In this document: one piece after another, positions 18,539 through 25,436 of the stretch
Layout of the letters: each line of letters starts with the position of its first letter
Position numbering within the stretch: the first letter of the stretch is position 1
NCBI GenBank assembly: GCA_035702665.1
Contig: DASSQD010000038.1
Coordinates: forward strand, 1 to 32,992
DNA: 32,992 bases
Direction: 5' to 3'
Origin: VBDM01 sp035702665
Lineage (GTDB): Bacteria > Pseudomonadota > Gammaproteobacteria > Burkholderiales > SG8-39
Made by a program: the position numbers and the translations under genes
Notes under the pieces: generated by a model
The model's input: the letters and a program-made list of their open reading frames with translations, nothing else
The model's database searches: none
Told to the model about the DNA's origin: nothing

Positions 18539-19597
18539 CTACGATAGTCCTGCCGCCACCGCTTTTGCAAATTCCCGCGTCCCGAGGCGTCCGCCGAGGT
18601 CGGCGGTGCGCGTGGCGGGGTTCTTCAACACCGAATCGACCGCCGCTTCGATGTTCTTCGCCGCCGTCGCGAGGGCGCTCATCCCGCTCCTCGCGCCCAG
18701 CCATTCGAGCAGCATGGCCGCCGAGAGGATGAGCGAGGTCGGGTTGGCCCGGTCCTGCCCGGCGATGTCCGGCGCCGAGCCGTGCTGCGCCTGCGCGAGG
18801 CACCAGGTGTCGCCGGCGTTGATCGAGCCGCCCAGCCCGAGCCCCCCCGAAAGCTCGGACGCCTCGTCCGAGAGAATGTCGCCGTACATGTTCTCGGCGA
18901 CGATGACGTCGAAGCGCATCGGGTCGCGCAGCAGCAACGCCGCCATCGCATCGACGATCACCTCCTCCAGCTGCACCCCGGGAAACTCCTTCGCCACCTT
19001 GCGAATCTCGCGCAGCCATAGGCCGTCCGACATCCGGAAGACGTTCGCCTTGTGGACCGCGGTGACTTTCTTGCGGCGGCGCGTCGCCGCCTCGAACGCC
19101 CGCCTCGCGATGCGCTCGCAGCATTTCGCGGTCACGCGGCGAACGGACATCGCCATGTCCGGCGTCGGCATGAACTCGCCGAGGCCCTCGTGGAGGTTGC
19201 GGTCGGCGTAGAAGCCCTCGGTGTTCTCCCGGTAGATCACGAGGTCGACCGGCTTGCCCGTGAGGCCGACGCCGAGCCGCGACTTGGCGGGACGGATGTT
19301 GGCGTAGAGGTCGAGCTTGGTGCGGAATTCCGCGGAAGGGTTCAGGCCCCCCTTGTCGCGCGCCGGATAGTCGTAGGTCGCGAGCGGCCCGAGGATCACG
19401 CCGGCCGCCGCGCGCGCTGCGTCGAGCACCCGTGTAGGGAGCGTCGTGCCTTCCTTCCTCAGGGAGGGAAGGCCGATTTCCTCCCGTTGCCATTCGAGGC
19501 CGAGCTTCCACAGCGCGTCGGCGCGTTCGAGCACCGCGAGGGTGGCCGCGGTGATCTCGGGCCCGATACCGTCGCCGGGCAGGACGAGGATCTTCAT
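18539..19597 (-). CDS. Isocitrate/tartrate-type decarboxylating dehydrogenase
   Basis: This 352-residue NAD(P)-dependent beta-decarboxylating dehydrogenase has the family motifs MKILVLPGDGIGPEI, ANIRPA, YRENTEGFYADR (R123, Y130), VHKANVFRMSDG (catalytic K183), D216, NMYGDILSDEAS (D240, D244) and HGSAPDIAGQDRANPTS. RENTEG rather than RELTGG separates it from 3-isopropylmalate dehydrogenase and points to isocitrate, tartrate, homoisocitrate or a similar hydroxy-acid. It acts in the cytoplasm with Mg or Mn. Its ATG overlaps the stop of an upstream Bug receptor (ATGA), so the receptor may supply its substrate. Not being near leuCD also argues against leucine synthesis. Confidence 0.91.
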   Translation of the reverse strand: MKILVLPGDGIGPEITAATLAVLERADALWKLGLEWQREEIGLPSLRKEGTTLPTRVLDAARAAAGVILGPLATYDYPARDKGGLNPSAEFRTKLDLYANIRPAKSRLGVGLTGKPVDLVIYRENTEGFYADRNLHEGLGEFMPTPDMAMSVRRVTAKCCERIARRAFEAATRRRKKVTAVHKANVFRMSDGLWLREIRKVAKEFPGVQLEEVIVDAMAALLLRDPMRFDVIVAENMYGDILSDEASELSGGLGLGGSINAGDTWCLAQAQHGSAPDIAGQDRANPTSLILSAAMLLEWLGARSGMSALATAAKNIEAAVDSVLKNPATRTADLGGRLGTREFAKAVAAGLS

Positions 19598-20553
19598 TGG
19601 GCCGGGATCTTCGCGTCGCGGATCAGCTTCGCATAGGCCTGCAGGTCGCTCCTGATGAGCGCCGCGAACTCCTCCGGTGTTCCCGTGACGATGTCGTTGC
19701 CGCCCTGGACGGCGATGCGCTCGTGCACGTCCGGCGCGTGCATCGCGCGCACGGTTTCGGCGTTGAGGCGGTCGATGATCGCCTTCGGCGTGCCTGCGGG
19801 CGCGAGGAGCCCCTGCCACTGCGAGATGTCGAAGCCCTTGATGCCCGCTTCCTGCAGGGTCGGCACCTCGGGCAGGCTGGAGGCGCGCTTTGCGCTCGAG
19901 ACGGCGAACGCGCGCAGCTTGCCCGCGCGGATCTGCGGCACCGAGGTGATCACGGTGTCGAACATCATGCTGAGTTGGCCGCCGAGCAGGTCGGCGAGCG
20001 CCGGCGCGCTGCCCTTGTAGGGCACATGCGTGAGCTGGGTGCCCGTGGCGAGCGCGAACAGCTCGCCCGAGAGATGGTTGCCTCCACCGACGCCGGTGGA
20101 TCCGTACGAGATCGCGCCGGGCTTCGCGCGCGCGGCGGCGACGATGTCGGCAATGCTCTTCCACGGCGAGCTTGTGAGCGTCACCAGCACGTACTGATAC
20201 ACCGCGCACTCCGAGATCGGCGCGAAATCCCTGATCGGATTGTAGGGCACGTTCCTGTACAGGGTCGGATTGACCGTGAGCGGGCCGCTCGCCGTCACGA
20301 GGAGGGTGTAGCCGTCGGGAGGCGACTTCGCGACCAGGTCGGTGCCGATGCCGCCGTTCGCGCCGGCGCGGTTCTCCACGACGAAGGGCTGTTTGAGGGT
20401 GTCCCCGAGCTTCTGCGCGAGGGTGCGGCCGAGGATGTCGGCGTTGCCTCCGGCCGAGTAGGGCACGATGATACGCACGGGCCTCGCGGGGTAGTCCTGG
20501 GCCGACGCCGCGGCGCACAGCGCGGCAGCGAGCGCTGCGAGAAGAATCTTCAT
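19594..20553 (-). CDS. Bug/TctC family solute-binding protein
   Basis: This 319-residue protein is a classic member: signal peptide MKILLAALAAALCAAASAQ, then DYPARPVRIIVPYSAGGNAD, VVENRAGANGGIGT, KSPPDGYTLLVTA, GSTGVGGGNHLSGE, THVPYKGSAPALADLLGGQ and SSAKRASSLPEVPTLQEAG. It is the first gene of a two-gene operon with the dehydrogenase, overlapping by 4 bases. A hydroxy-acid such as a tartrate- or citrate-like compound is a reasonable guess for the ligand. It is transcribed divergently from RidA, with 71 bases between the starts. Confidence 0.94.
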   Translation of the reverse strand: MKILLAALAAALCAAASAQDYPARPVRIIVPYSAGGNADILGRTLAQKLGDTLKQPFVVENRAGANGGIGTDLVAKSPPDGYTLLVTASGPLTVNPTLYRNVPYNPIRDFAPISECAVYQYVLVTLTSSPWKSIADIVAAARAKPGAISYGSTGVGGGNHLSGELFALATGTQLTHVPYKGSAPALADLLGGQLSMMFDTVITSVPQIRAGKLRAFAVSSAKRASSLPEVPTLQEAGIKGFDISQWQGLLAPAGTPKAIIDRLNAETVRAMHAPDVHERIAVQGGNDIVTGTPEEFAALIRSDLQAYAKLIRDAKIPAQ

Positions 20554-20624
20554 GGGACGGGCTTGCGAAGTTGGCGAAGCTACAGGCTATCATATGCGGC
20601 GCGAGCGATTCCTGGAGCCGGCCG
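20554..20624. promoter_or_regulatory. Divergent promoter region between a Bug gene and ridA-like gene
   Basis: This 71-base gap must hold promoters in both directions. For the plus strand, TTGCGA at 20563 and TATCAT at 20588 are separated by 19 bases, a weak match. A locally AT-rich patch (CTATCATATG) stands out. No clear operator was seen. Confidence 0.3.
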
Positions 20625-21038
20625 ATGAGCGCAGACATCAAGATGTCCAATCCCGACACGCTGGGCAAGCCGCTCGGCCAGTATTCGCACGTCGCGCGCG
20701 TGAAGGGGGCGGGCGAGCTGGTGTTCATCGCGGGCCAGATCGCCACCGACAAGGCCGGGAACCTCGTCGGGGCGGACGACTTCGACGCGCAGTGCGGCCA
20801 GGTCTACGCGAACATCGGGGCCGCGCTCAAGGCGGTGGGCGGCGGCTGGAAGAACGTGGTGCAGTTCACCACCTACGTGGTCCACTCGCAGGACATCCCG
20901 AAGCTGCGCGCGTTCCGGCAGCGCGAGTTCTCGCGCTTCTTTCCGGACGGAGCGTATCCGCCGAACACGCTGCTCGTCGTCGACCGTCTCGCCAGCGAGT
21001 CCTACCTCCTCGAAATCCAGGCGGTGGCGGTCCTTTGA
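20625..21038 (+). CDS. RidA family (YjgF/YER057c/UK114) deaminase-like protein
   Basis: This 137-residue protein has the RidA fold landmarks: GQYSHVARVKGAGELVFIAGQIA near the start, then QVYANIGAALKAVG, VVQFTTYVV, PPNTLLVVDRLASE with R121 as the likely carboxylate-binding arginine, and LLEIQAVAVL at the end. RidA hydrolyses reactive enamine/imine intermediates; paralogues in catabolic operons (such as 2-aminomuconate deaminase relatives) act on pathway intermediates. I chose ATG 20625 with GGAG upstream. It leads an operon with a Bug receptor, a LigB-type dioxygenase and a methyltransferase, so a catabolic deaminase role is plausible. Its stop overlaps a TTG start. Confidence 0.9.
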   Translation: MSADIKMSNPDTLGKPLGQYSHVARVKGAGELVFIAGQIATDKAGNLVGADDFDAQCGQVYANIGAALKAVGGGWKNVVQFTTYVVHSQDIPKLRAFRQREFSRFFPDGAYPPNTLLVVDRLASESYLLEIQAVAVL

Positions 21039-21994
21039 ACTCGAGGCTCGCGCTCGCGGCCGCCGCGCTGCTCGCGTGGTGCGCCTTCGCGTCCGCCCAG
21101 CCGTATCCGCAGAAGCCGGTCAAGCTCGTCGTTCCGGCCCCCGCGGGCGGCCCCACGGACGTGCCGGGCCGTCTCGTTGCCGACGGCCTGTCGAGCCTGC
21201 TTGGCCAGCGCTTCGTGGTCGAGAACCGCGTGGGCGCGGGCGGCCTCATCGCCGCAGAGTACGTGTCGCGCGCCGCGCCCGACGGCTATACGCTGCTCTA
21301 CGCCAACACCAGCGTGCTCGCGGTGAATCCCGCGCTCCAGGGCGCCAAGACGCCCTACGACCCCGTGAAGTCGTTCGTGCCAGTGGGCTTCGTCTCCAAT
21401 TCGCCCCAGCTGCTGGTCGCCAACCCCAAAGTGCCGTACCGCTCGGTGCAGGAGCTGGTCGCGTGGGCAAAGAAGAATCCCGGCAAGCTGAATTTCGCCA
21501 CCGCCGGAGTCGGCACCTTGCCCCATCTCACTTACGAATTGTTCAGGATGGAAACCGGAATCGACGCGCTCAACGTTCCCTACTCGGGAGGCGGGCCCGC
21601 GCTCACCGCGGTCATCGCCGGACAGGCCGACGTGCTCTTCGACCTGTTCAGTCCCCGGGTGAAGACGGGCGAGGTTCGCGCCATCGCCATCACGGGTCCG
21701 GAACGCAACGCCGATCTGCCCGAGATACCGACGATCGCCGAGAGCGGCTATCCCGCGGTGACGTCGACCTCCGGAACGGGCATCGTCGCTCCCGCCGGAG
21801 TGTCCCGGGAGATCGTCGCCGTGCTGAACGCGAGGCTGAACGAGCTGATCGAGCGCCCGGAAACCCGGGCGAAGATGAAATCCTTCGGCCTGGTGCCGAA
21901 GAGCGGCACGCCCGAGGAATTCGGCGCCTGGGCCGCGCAGGAGCGTGAGCGGTGGACGCGCGTCGTGAGGCTCTCCGGCGCCAAAGCGGACTGA
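21035..21994 (+). CDS. Bug/TctC family solute-binding protein (TTG start)
   Basis: This 319-residue protein has signal peptide LNSRLALAAAALLAWCAFASAQ and mature start PYPQKPVKLVVPAPAGGPTD. Other landmarks are VVENRVGAGGLIAA, RAAPDGYTLLYA, ATAGVGTLPHLTYE, LNVPYSGGGPALTAVIAGQ and PERNADLPEIPTIAESG. No ATG or GTG is available before the signal peptide, so TTG 21035 is the start; it overlaps the RidA stop as TTGA, which implies coupled translation. The next gene begins one base after its stop. Lying between RidA and a ring-cleavage dioxygenase, it may bind an aromatic or amino-aromatic acid. Confidence 0.92.
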   Translation: MNSRLALAAAALLAWCAFASAQPYPQKPVKLVVPAPAGGPTDVPGRLVADGLSSLLGQRFVVENRVGAGGLIAAEYVSRAAPDGYTLLYANTSVLAVNPALQGAKTPYDPVKSFVPVGFVSNSPQLLVANPKVPYRSVQELVAWAKKNPGKLNFATAGVGTLPHLTYELFRMETGIDALNVPYSGGGPALTAVIAGQADVLFDLFSPRVKTGEVRAIAITGPERNADLPEIPTIAESGYPAVTSTSGTGIVAPAGVSREIVAVLNARLNELIERPETRAKMKSFGLVPKSGTPEEFGAWAAQERERWTRVVRLSGAKAD

Positions 21995-21995
21995 C

Positions 21996-23003
21996 ATGGC
22001 CAGGCTCGCCGCCGCTTTCGGTTCCTCGCACAGCGTGATGCTCGCCGCCGAGCTGCAGGACTGGCTGCGCGGCTTCCGCCAGAGCGACCTGCGCATGAAG
22101 TACTACGACCGCGAGGGCAGGCCGCGCTCGTACCAGGACGTGCTCGCCACGGCGCCGGCGAACATCGCCGATCTGGTCGCCGACGGTGCGATCACCGCGC
22201 GCTACCACGAGGTGCAGGAGGCGATGAAGCGGATGCGGCAGGAGATCGCCGGGGCGAACCTCGACGCGCTGGTGATCGTCGGCGACGACCAGCACGAGCT
22301 GTTCCAGGACCAGCACATGCCGTCGATCGGGATCTACTACGGCGAGAGCATACGCAACGCGGCGCGCGCCAACGCCAAGCGCTTCACCTGGCCCGAGGAA
22401 TGGTACAACCGCGCGCAGATGCGCCGCTACGAGGACCAGACCGACGCCGACTACCCCTGCCACAAGCCGCTCGCGCTCGCGCTGATCGAGGGCCTGGTCG
22501 CGCGCGAGTTCGACATCGCCGCGGTCGCCGGCCTGGGCGGCGCGCAGAGCGAAGGCCATGCCTATTCCTTCATCCACCGCTGGTACCTCACGGGCGACGG
22601 CGCGCGCATGCTGCCGGTCGTTCCGATCTTCCTCAATACCTACAATCCGCCGAACCCGCCGCTCCCCAGGCGCTGCGTCCGCCTGGGCAAGGCCTTGAAA
22701 GAGCTGATCGAGTCGTTCCCGGAGGATCTGCGCGTCGGCGTGCTCGCCTCGGGCGGATTGAGCCATTTCGTCGTCGAGGAGGAACTCGACCACGCGGTCA
22801 TCGCGGCGCTGAAGCGTAAGGACTTCGAATTCCTCGCCGGCCTCGACCCTCGGCGCCTCAAGGCGGGAAGCTCGGAGATCCGCAACTGGATCGTGGTGGC
22901 AAGCGCGGCCGCCCACCTCGATCTCACGTGGATCTCGTATACGCCCTCGTACCGGACGCCCGCGGGAACGGGCATCGGGCTGGGTTTCGCGAGCTGGGGC
23001 TAG
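21996..23003 (+). CDS. LigB-type (class III) extradiol ring-cleavage dioxygenase
   Basis: This 335-residue protein has the iron and acid-base residues of the LigB family: H12 (GSSHSVM), H100 (DDQHELF), H257 (ASGGLSHF) and E294 (SSEIRNW). These match the H12/H61/H195/E242 set of LigB by pattern. It opens catecholic rings with O2 in the cytoplasm. An extra segment of about 40 residues follows H12 (RMKYYDREGRPRSYQDVL). There is no separate LigA gene beside it, so it may work alone or use another small subunit. The substrate could be protocatechuate, gallate or another diphenol. The next gene is in the same frame, starting after TAG and one codon. Confidence 0.9.
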   Translation: MARLAAAFGSSHSVMLAAELQDWLRGFRQSDLRMKYYDREGRPRSYQDVLATAPANIADLVADGAITARYHEVQEAMKRMRQEIAGANLDALVIVGDDQHELFQDQHMPSIGIYYGESIRNAARANAKRFTWPEEWYNRAQMRRYEDQTDADYPCHKPLALALIEGLVAREFDIAAVAGLGGAQSEGHAYSFIHRWYLTGDGARMLPVVPIFLNTYNPPNPPLPRRCVRLGKALKELIESFPEDLRVGVLASGGLSHFVVEEELDHAVIAALKRKDFEFLAGLDPRRLKAGSSEIRNWIVVASAAAHLDLTWISYTPSYRTPAGTGIGLGFASWG

Positions 23004-23006
23004 CGC

Positions 23007-24137
23007 TTGGGGCCTTTCCGCGCCGATCAGGTCGGGAGCCTCCTGCGCGCGCCCGAGCTGCGCGCCGCCCACGAGAAATCCCTGCAGGGGCAGTACGGGG
23101 CCGCGGCGCTGAAGGAGCTGCAGGATCGCTGCATCCGCGACGTCATCCGCATGCAGGAGTCGGCCGGCCTTCACGCGATCACCGACGGTGAGTACCGGCG
23201 CACCTCGTTTCACGCGGATTTCATCGAGAAGCTCGACGGCGCAAAGGCCGCGGGACGTCTCGACGTGAAGGACACCGCAAGCGGCTTCGACGCAAGGACC
23301 GAGGAGAAGGGCAAGCCGTTCGCACCGCGCGCCTTCGCGATCGCGGGCAAGCTGCGCCACGCGCGCCCGATCGAGGTGGAGAACTTCAGGTTCCTGAAGG
23401 CGAACACGGCGCGCACCGCGAAGCAGACCATGCCTTCGCCGACGATGCTGCTGCGCGGCGGCCGTGCCGCGGTGAGCGCGGACGCCTATCCCGACCTCGC
23501 GGAGTTCCACGCGGATATCGCCGAGGTCTACCGCGAGGAGCTGCGCCAGCTGGGCGAGGCGGGCTGCCGCTACGTGCAGCTCGACGACACCAATTTCGCC
23601 TTCCTCTGCGATCCCAAGCTCGCCGAGACCTACCGCCGGGACGGCTACGATCTCGCGCGGCTGCCGGGACAGTTCGCCGAGCTGATCAACGCGGCGATCG
23701 CCGGCAGGCCCGCGGGGATGACGGTCGGGATCCACGTCTGCCGCGGAAACTCGGTCGGGCAGTGGGCGGCGCGCGGCGGCTACGAGCCGGTCGCCGACGT
23801 CCTGCTGGGGCAGCTCGACGTGGACGCGTACTTCCTGGAATACGACGACGAGCGCTCGGGCGGGTTCGAGCCGCTGCGCTTCCTGCCCTCGGGCTCATCC
23901 AAGCGCGTCGTGCTCGGCCTGGTCAGCACCAAGACGCCGTCGCTCGAGAGGAAGGACGAGCTCAGGCGCCGCATCGACGAGGCGGCAAAATACGTGCCGA
24001 TCGAGAGGCTGTGCCTCAGTCCGCAGTGCGGCTTCGCGAGCACTTTCCGCGGGAACCCGATTTCGGAAGATGTGCAGCGCCGCAAGCTGGAGCTGGTCGT
24101 GGAGGTCGCGACCGCGGTGTGGGGCTCCGCGGCATAA
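23007..24137 (+). CDS. Cobalamin-independent methionine synthase-like methyltransferase (YxjG-like, TTG start)
   Basis: This 376-residue protein is a MetE C-terminal-domain homologue. FRADQVGSLLRAPEL is the N-terminal signature of the YxjG/YxjH-like group. Zinc ligands are predicted at H243 and C245 (GIHVCRGN), about E278 (YFLEYDDE) and C341 (SPQCGFAS). The DGEYRR motif is present at about residue 62. The N-terminal half of full MetE is missing, as in all core-MetE proteins. Members move a methyl group to homocysteine or another thiol; the donor is unknown. TTG 23007 is the only reasonable start because TAG of the preceding gene is in the same frame two codons before. It is coupled to a ring-cleavage dioxygenase. 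Confidence 0.9.
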   Translation: MGPFRADQVGSLLRAPELRAAHEKSLQGQYGAAALKELQDRCIRDVIRMQESAGLHAITDGEYRRTSFHADFIEKLDGAKAAGRLDVKDTASGFDARTEEKGKPFAPRAFAIAGKLRHARPIEVENFRFLKANTARTAKQTMPSPTMLLRGGRAAVSADAYPDLAEFHADIAEVYREELRQLGEAGCRYVQLDDTNFAFLCDPKLAETYRRDGYDLARLPGQFAELINAAIAGRPAGMTVGIHVCRGNSVGQWAARGGYEPVADVLLGQLDVDAYFLEYDDERSGGFEPLRFLPSGSSKRVVLGLVSTKTPSLERKDELRRRIDEAAKYVPIERLCLSPQCGFASTFRGNPISEDVQRRKLELVVEVATAVWGSAA

Positions 24138-24161
24138 GAGTGCGCTAAAGTACGTTGAACC

Positions 24162-24182
24162 GCAATGCCTTAACCGCATTGC
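24162..24182. repeat. Perfect 7-bp inverted repeat in a 165-base gap
   Basis: GCAATGC and GCATTGC flank the 7-base spacer CTTAACC. It lies 25 bases after the methyltransferase stop and 120 bases before the GGDEF gene start. There is no T-tract, so an operator or a weak terminator are both possible. Elsewhere in this gap (24138-24302) TTGTCC at 24236 and TAAATT at 24259 form a weak promoter candidate with a 17-base spacer. Confidence 0.45.
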
Positions 24183-24302
24183 TTCAGGAAGCACATTCAC
24201 TGCGCACGAAAGTCCTCGCGCGCGGCACGCGTGCCTTGTCCTCGTTCCATCGCCAGTGTAAATTGGCGCTCCCCGTCGTCCAATATCGAATCGAATCCGA
24301 CA

Positions 24303-25352
24303 ATGGCGGTAGAGCCAGGGAGCTCGGTTGAGCGGCGTCAGTCCTCGGGAGCTGAAGAGAGCGCGCGGCTTTCCGCTCTCCGCGGCTACTGCGTCCTGGA
24401 CACCGGGCGCGAGGCCCGGTTCGACGATCTGACCTGCCTTGCGGCGAGCATCTGCGAAGCGCCGCTGTCGCTGGTGAGCCTGGTCGACACCAACCGGCTG
24501 TTCTTCAAGTCGGCCCACGGCATGGACATTCGCGAAGTTCCCTACCCGGACTTCTTCTGCGGGCATGCCATCCGCCAGCGCGACGTCTTCGTCGTGCCGG
24601 ACGCGTGCCAGGACCGGCGCTTCTCGAACCATCCCCTGGTCGTCGACCAGCCGCGCATACGCTTCTACGCCGGAGCGCCGCTGGTCACGCCGCAGGACTA
24701 CGCGCTGGGAACGCTGTGCGTCGCCGACTTCGTGCCGCGGCAGCTGAGCGCGAGGCAGCTCGAGACGCTTCGCATCCTCGCGCGGCAGGCGATGTGCCAG
24801 CTGGACCTCAACCTGCAGGCGATGCGCGATCCGCTCACCGGACTGTACAACCGCAGGCAGCTCGACGAGAGCCTGCACCGCGAGGTGCTGCGCGCGCGCC
24901 GCCTCGGCGCGCACGTCGGAGTGATGGCGATAGACGTGGATCATTTCAAGAGGGTGAACGACACCCTTGGACACGAGGTGGGCGACAGCGCCTTGCGCGG
25001 GATCGCCGAGGAGCTCGCGTCGTGCGTGCGCGAAGAGGACATTGCCTGCCGGGCCGGCGGGGAGGAGTTCGTCATCATTCTTCCGGGGACGGGGAAGACG
25101 GCGCTGCGATCGCGCGCCGAGGCGGTGCGCAAGACGATCGAGAACGCACGCATCAACGCAGGCGAAGGGACGCTCAAGCTGACCGTTTCGATCGGATTGG
25201 CGAGCTTTCCGGCCTACGGAGACAGCGGCCAGGCGGTGCTGCGGGCGGCAGACGTCGCCTTGTACAAGGCGAAGGCAGCGGGACGCAACCGCGTGGTCAT
25301 GTGCACGCCGAACAGCGCGCACCACTCTTCGTCATCGGCCAGAGCGGCGTAG
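24303..25352 (+). CDS. GAF-GGDEF diguanylate cyclase
   Basis: This 349-residue protein has an N-terminal GAF domain (about residues 25-170; PLSLVSLVDTNRLFFKS, FFCGHAI, RFYAGAPLVTP, LGTLCVAD) and a C-terminal GGDEF domain starting DPLTGLYNRR at 176. The active site reads GGEEF at 252-256, an accepted functional variant. The product-binding I-site RxxD (R243-EE-D246) lies exactly five residues before it, so feedback inhibition is expected. It makes cyclic-di-GMP in the cytoplasm, controlled by whatever the GAF domain senses. There is no membrane segment. I chose ATG 24303; the reading frame extends upstream but without family similarity. The downstream molybdenum-enzyme gene is 84 bases away. 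Confidence 0.93.
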   Translation: MAVEPGSSVERRQSSGAEESARLSALRGYCVLDTGREARFDDLTCLAASICEAPLSLVSLVDTNRLFFKSAHGMDIREVPYPDFFCGHAIRQRDVFVVPDACQDRRFSNHPLVVDQPRIRFYAGAPLVTPQDYALGTLCVADFVPRQLSARQLETLRILARQAMCQLDLNLQAMRDPLTGLYNRRQLDESLHREVLRARRLGAHVGVMAIDVDHFKRVNDTLGHEVGDSALRGIAEELASCVREEDIACRAGGEEFVIILPGTGKTALRSRAEAVRKTIENARINAGEGTLKLTVSIGLASFPAYGDSGQAVLRAADVALYKAKAAGRNRVVMCTPNSAHHSSSSARAA

Positions 25353-25357
25353 AATCG

Positions 25358-25384
25358 ATCCACCGTTTCGAATCCACCGTTCGA
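25358..25384 (+). repeat. Adjacent 14/13-base direct repeats upstream of the molybdenum hydroxylase gene
   Basis: ATCCACCGTTTCGA is followed directly by ATCCACCGTTCGA; the two differ by one T. They sit in the 84-base gap before the ATG at 25437. Two head-to-tail sites could bind a regulator, or this could be simple slippage. Nothing else stands out in the gap. Confidence 0.45.
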
Positions 25385-25436
25385 GTGCCGGGGACCCCCC
25401 GAGCGTTTCGAAGCGCGTTCTCCTGGGGGCAGACGG

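Noticed and set aside
18539..20752. Single 737-codon frame that would fuse a Bug-region product to the dehydrogenase
   Set aside because: Only the last 352 codons encode family sequence, starting at a good ATG at 19597 that overlaps the Bug stop. The upstream part is a shadow of the Bug gene.
21690..23735. Long minus-strand frame of 681 codons over the LigB and methyltransferase genes
   Set aside because: Arg/Val/Glu-rich without motifs and antisense to two clear enzyme genes. It is a shadow of GC-rich codon use.
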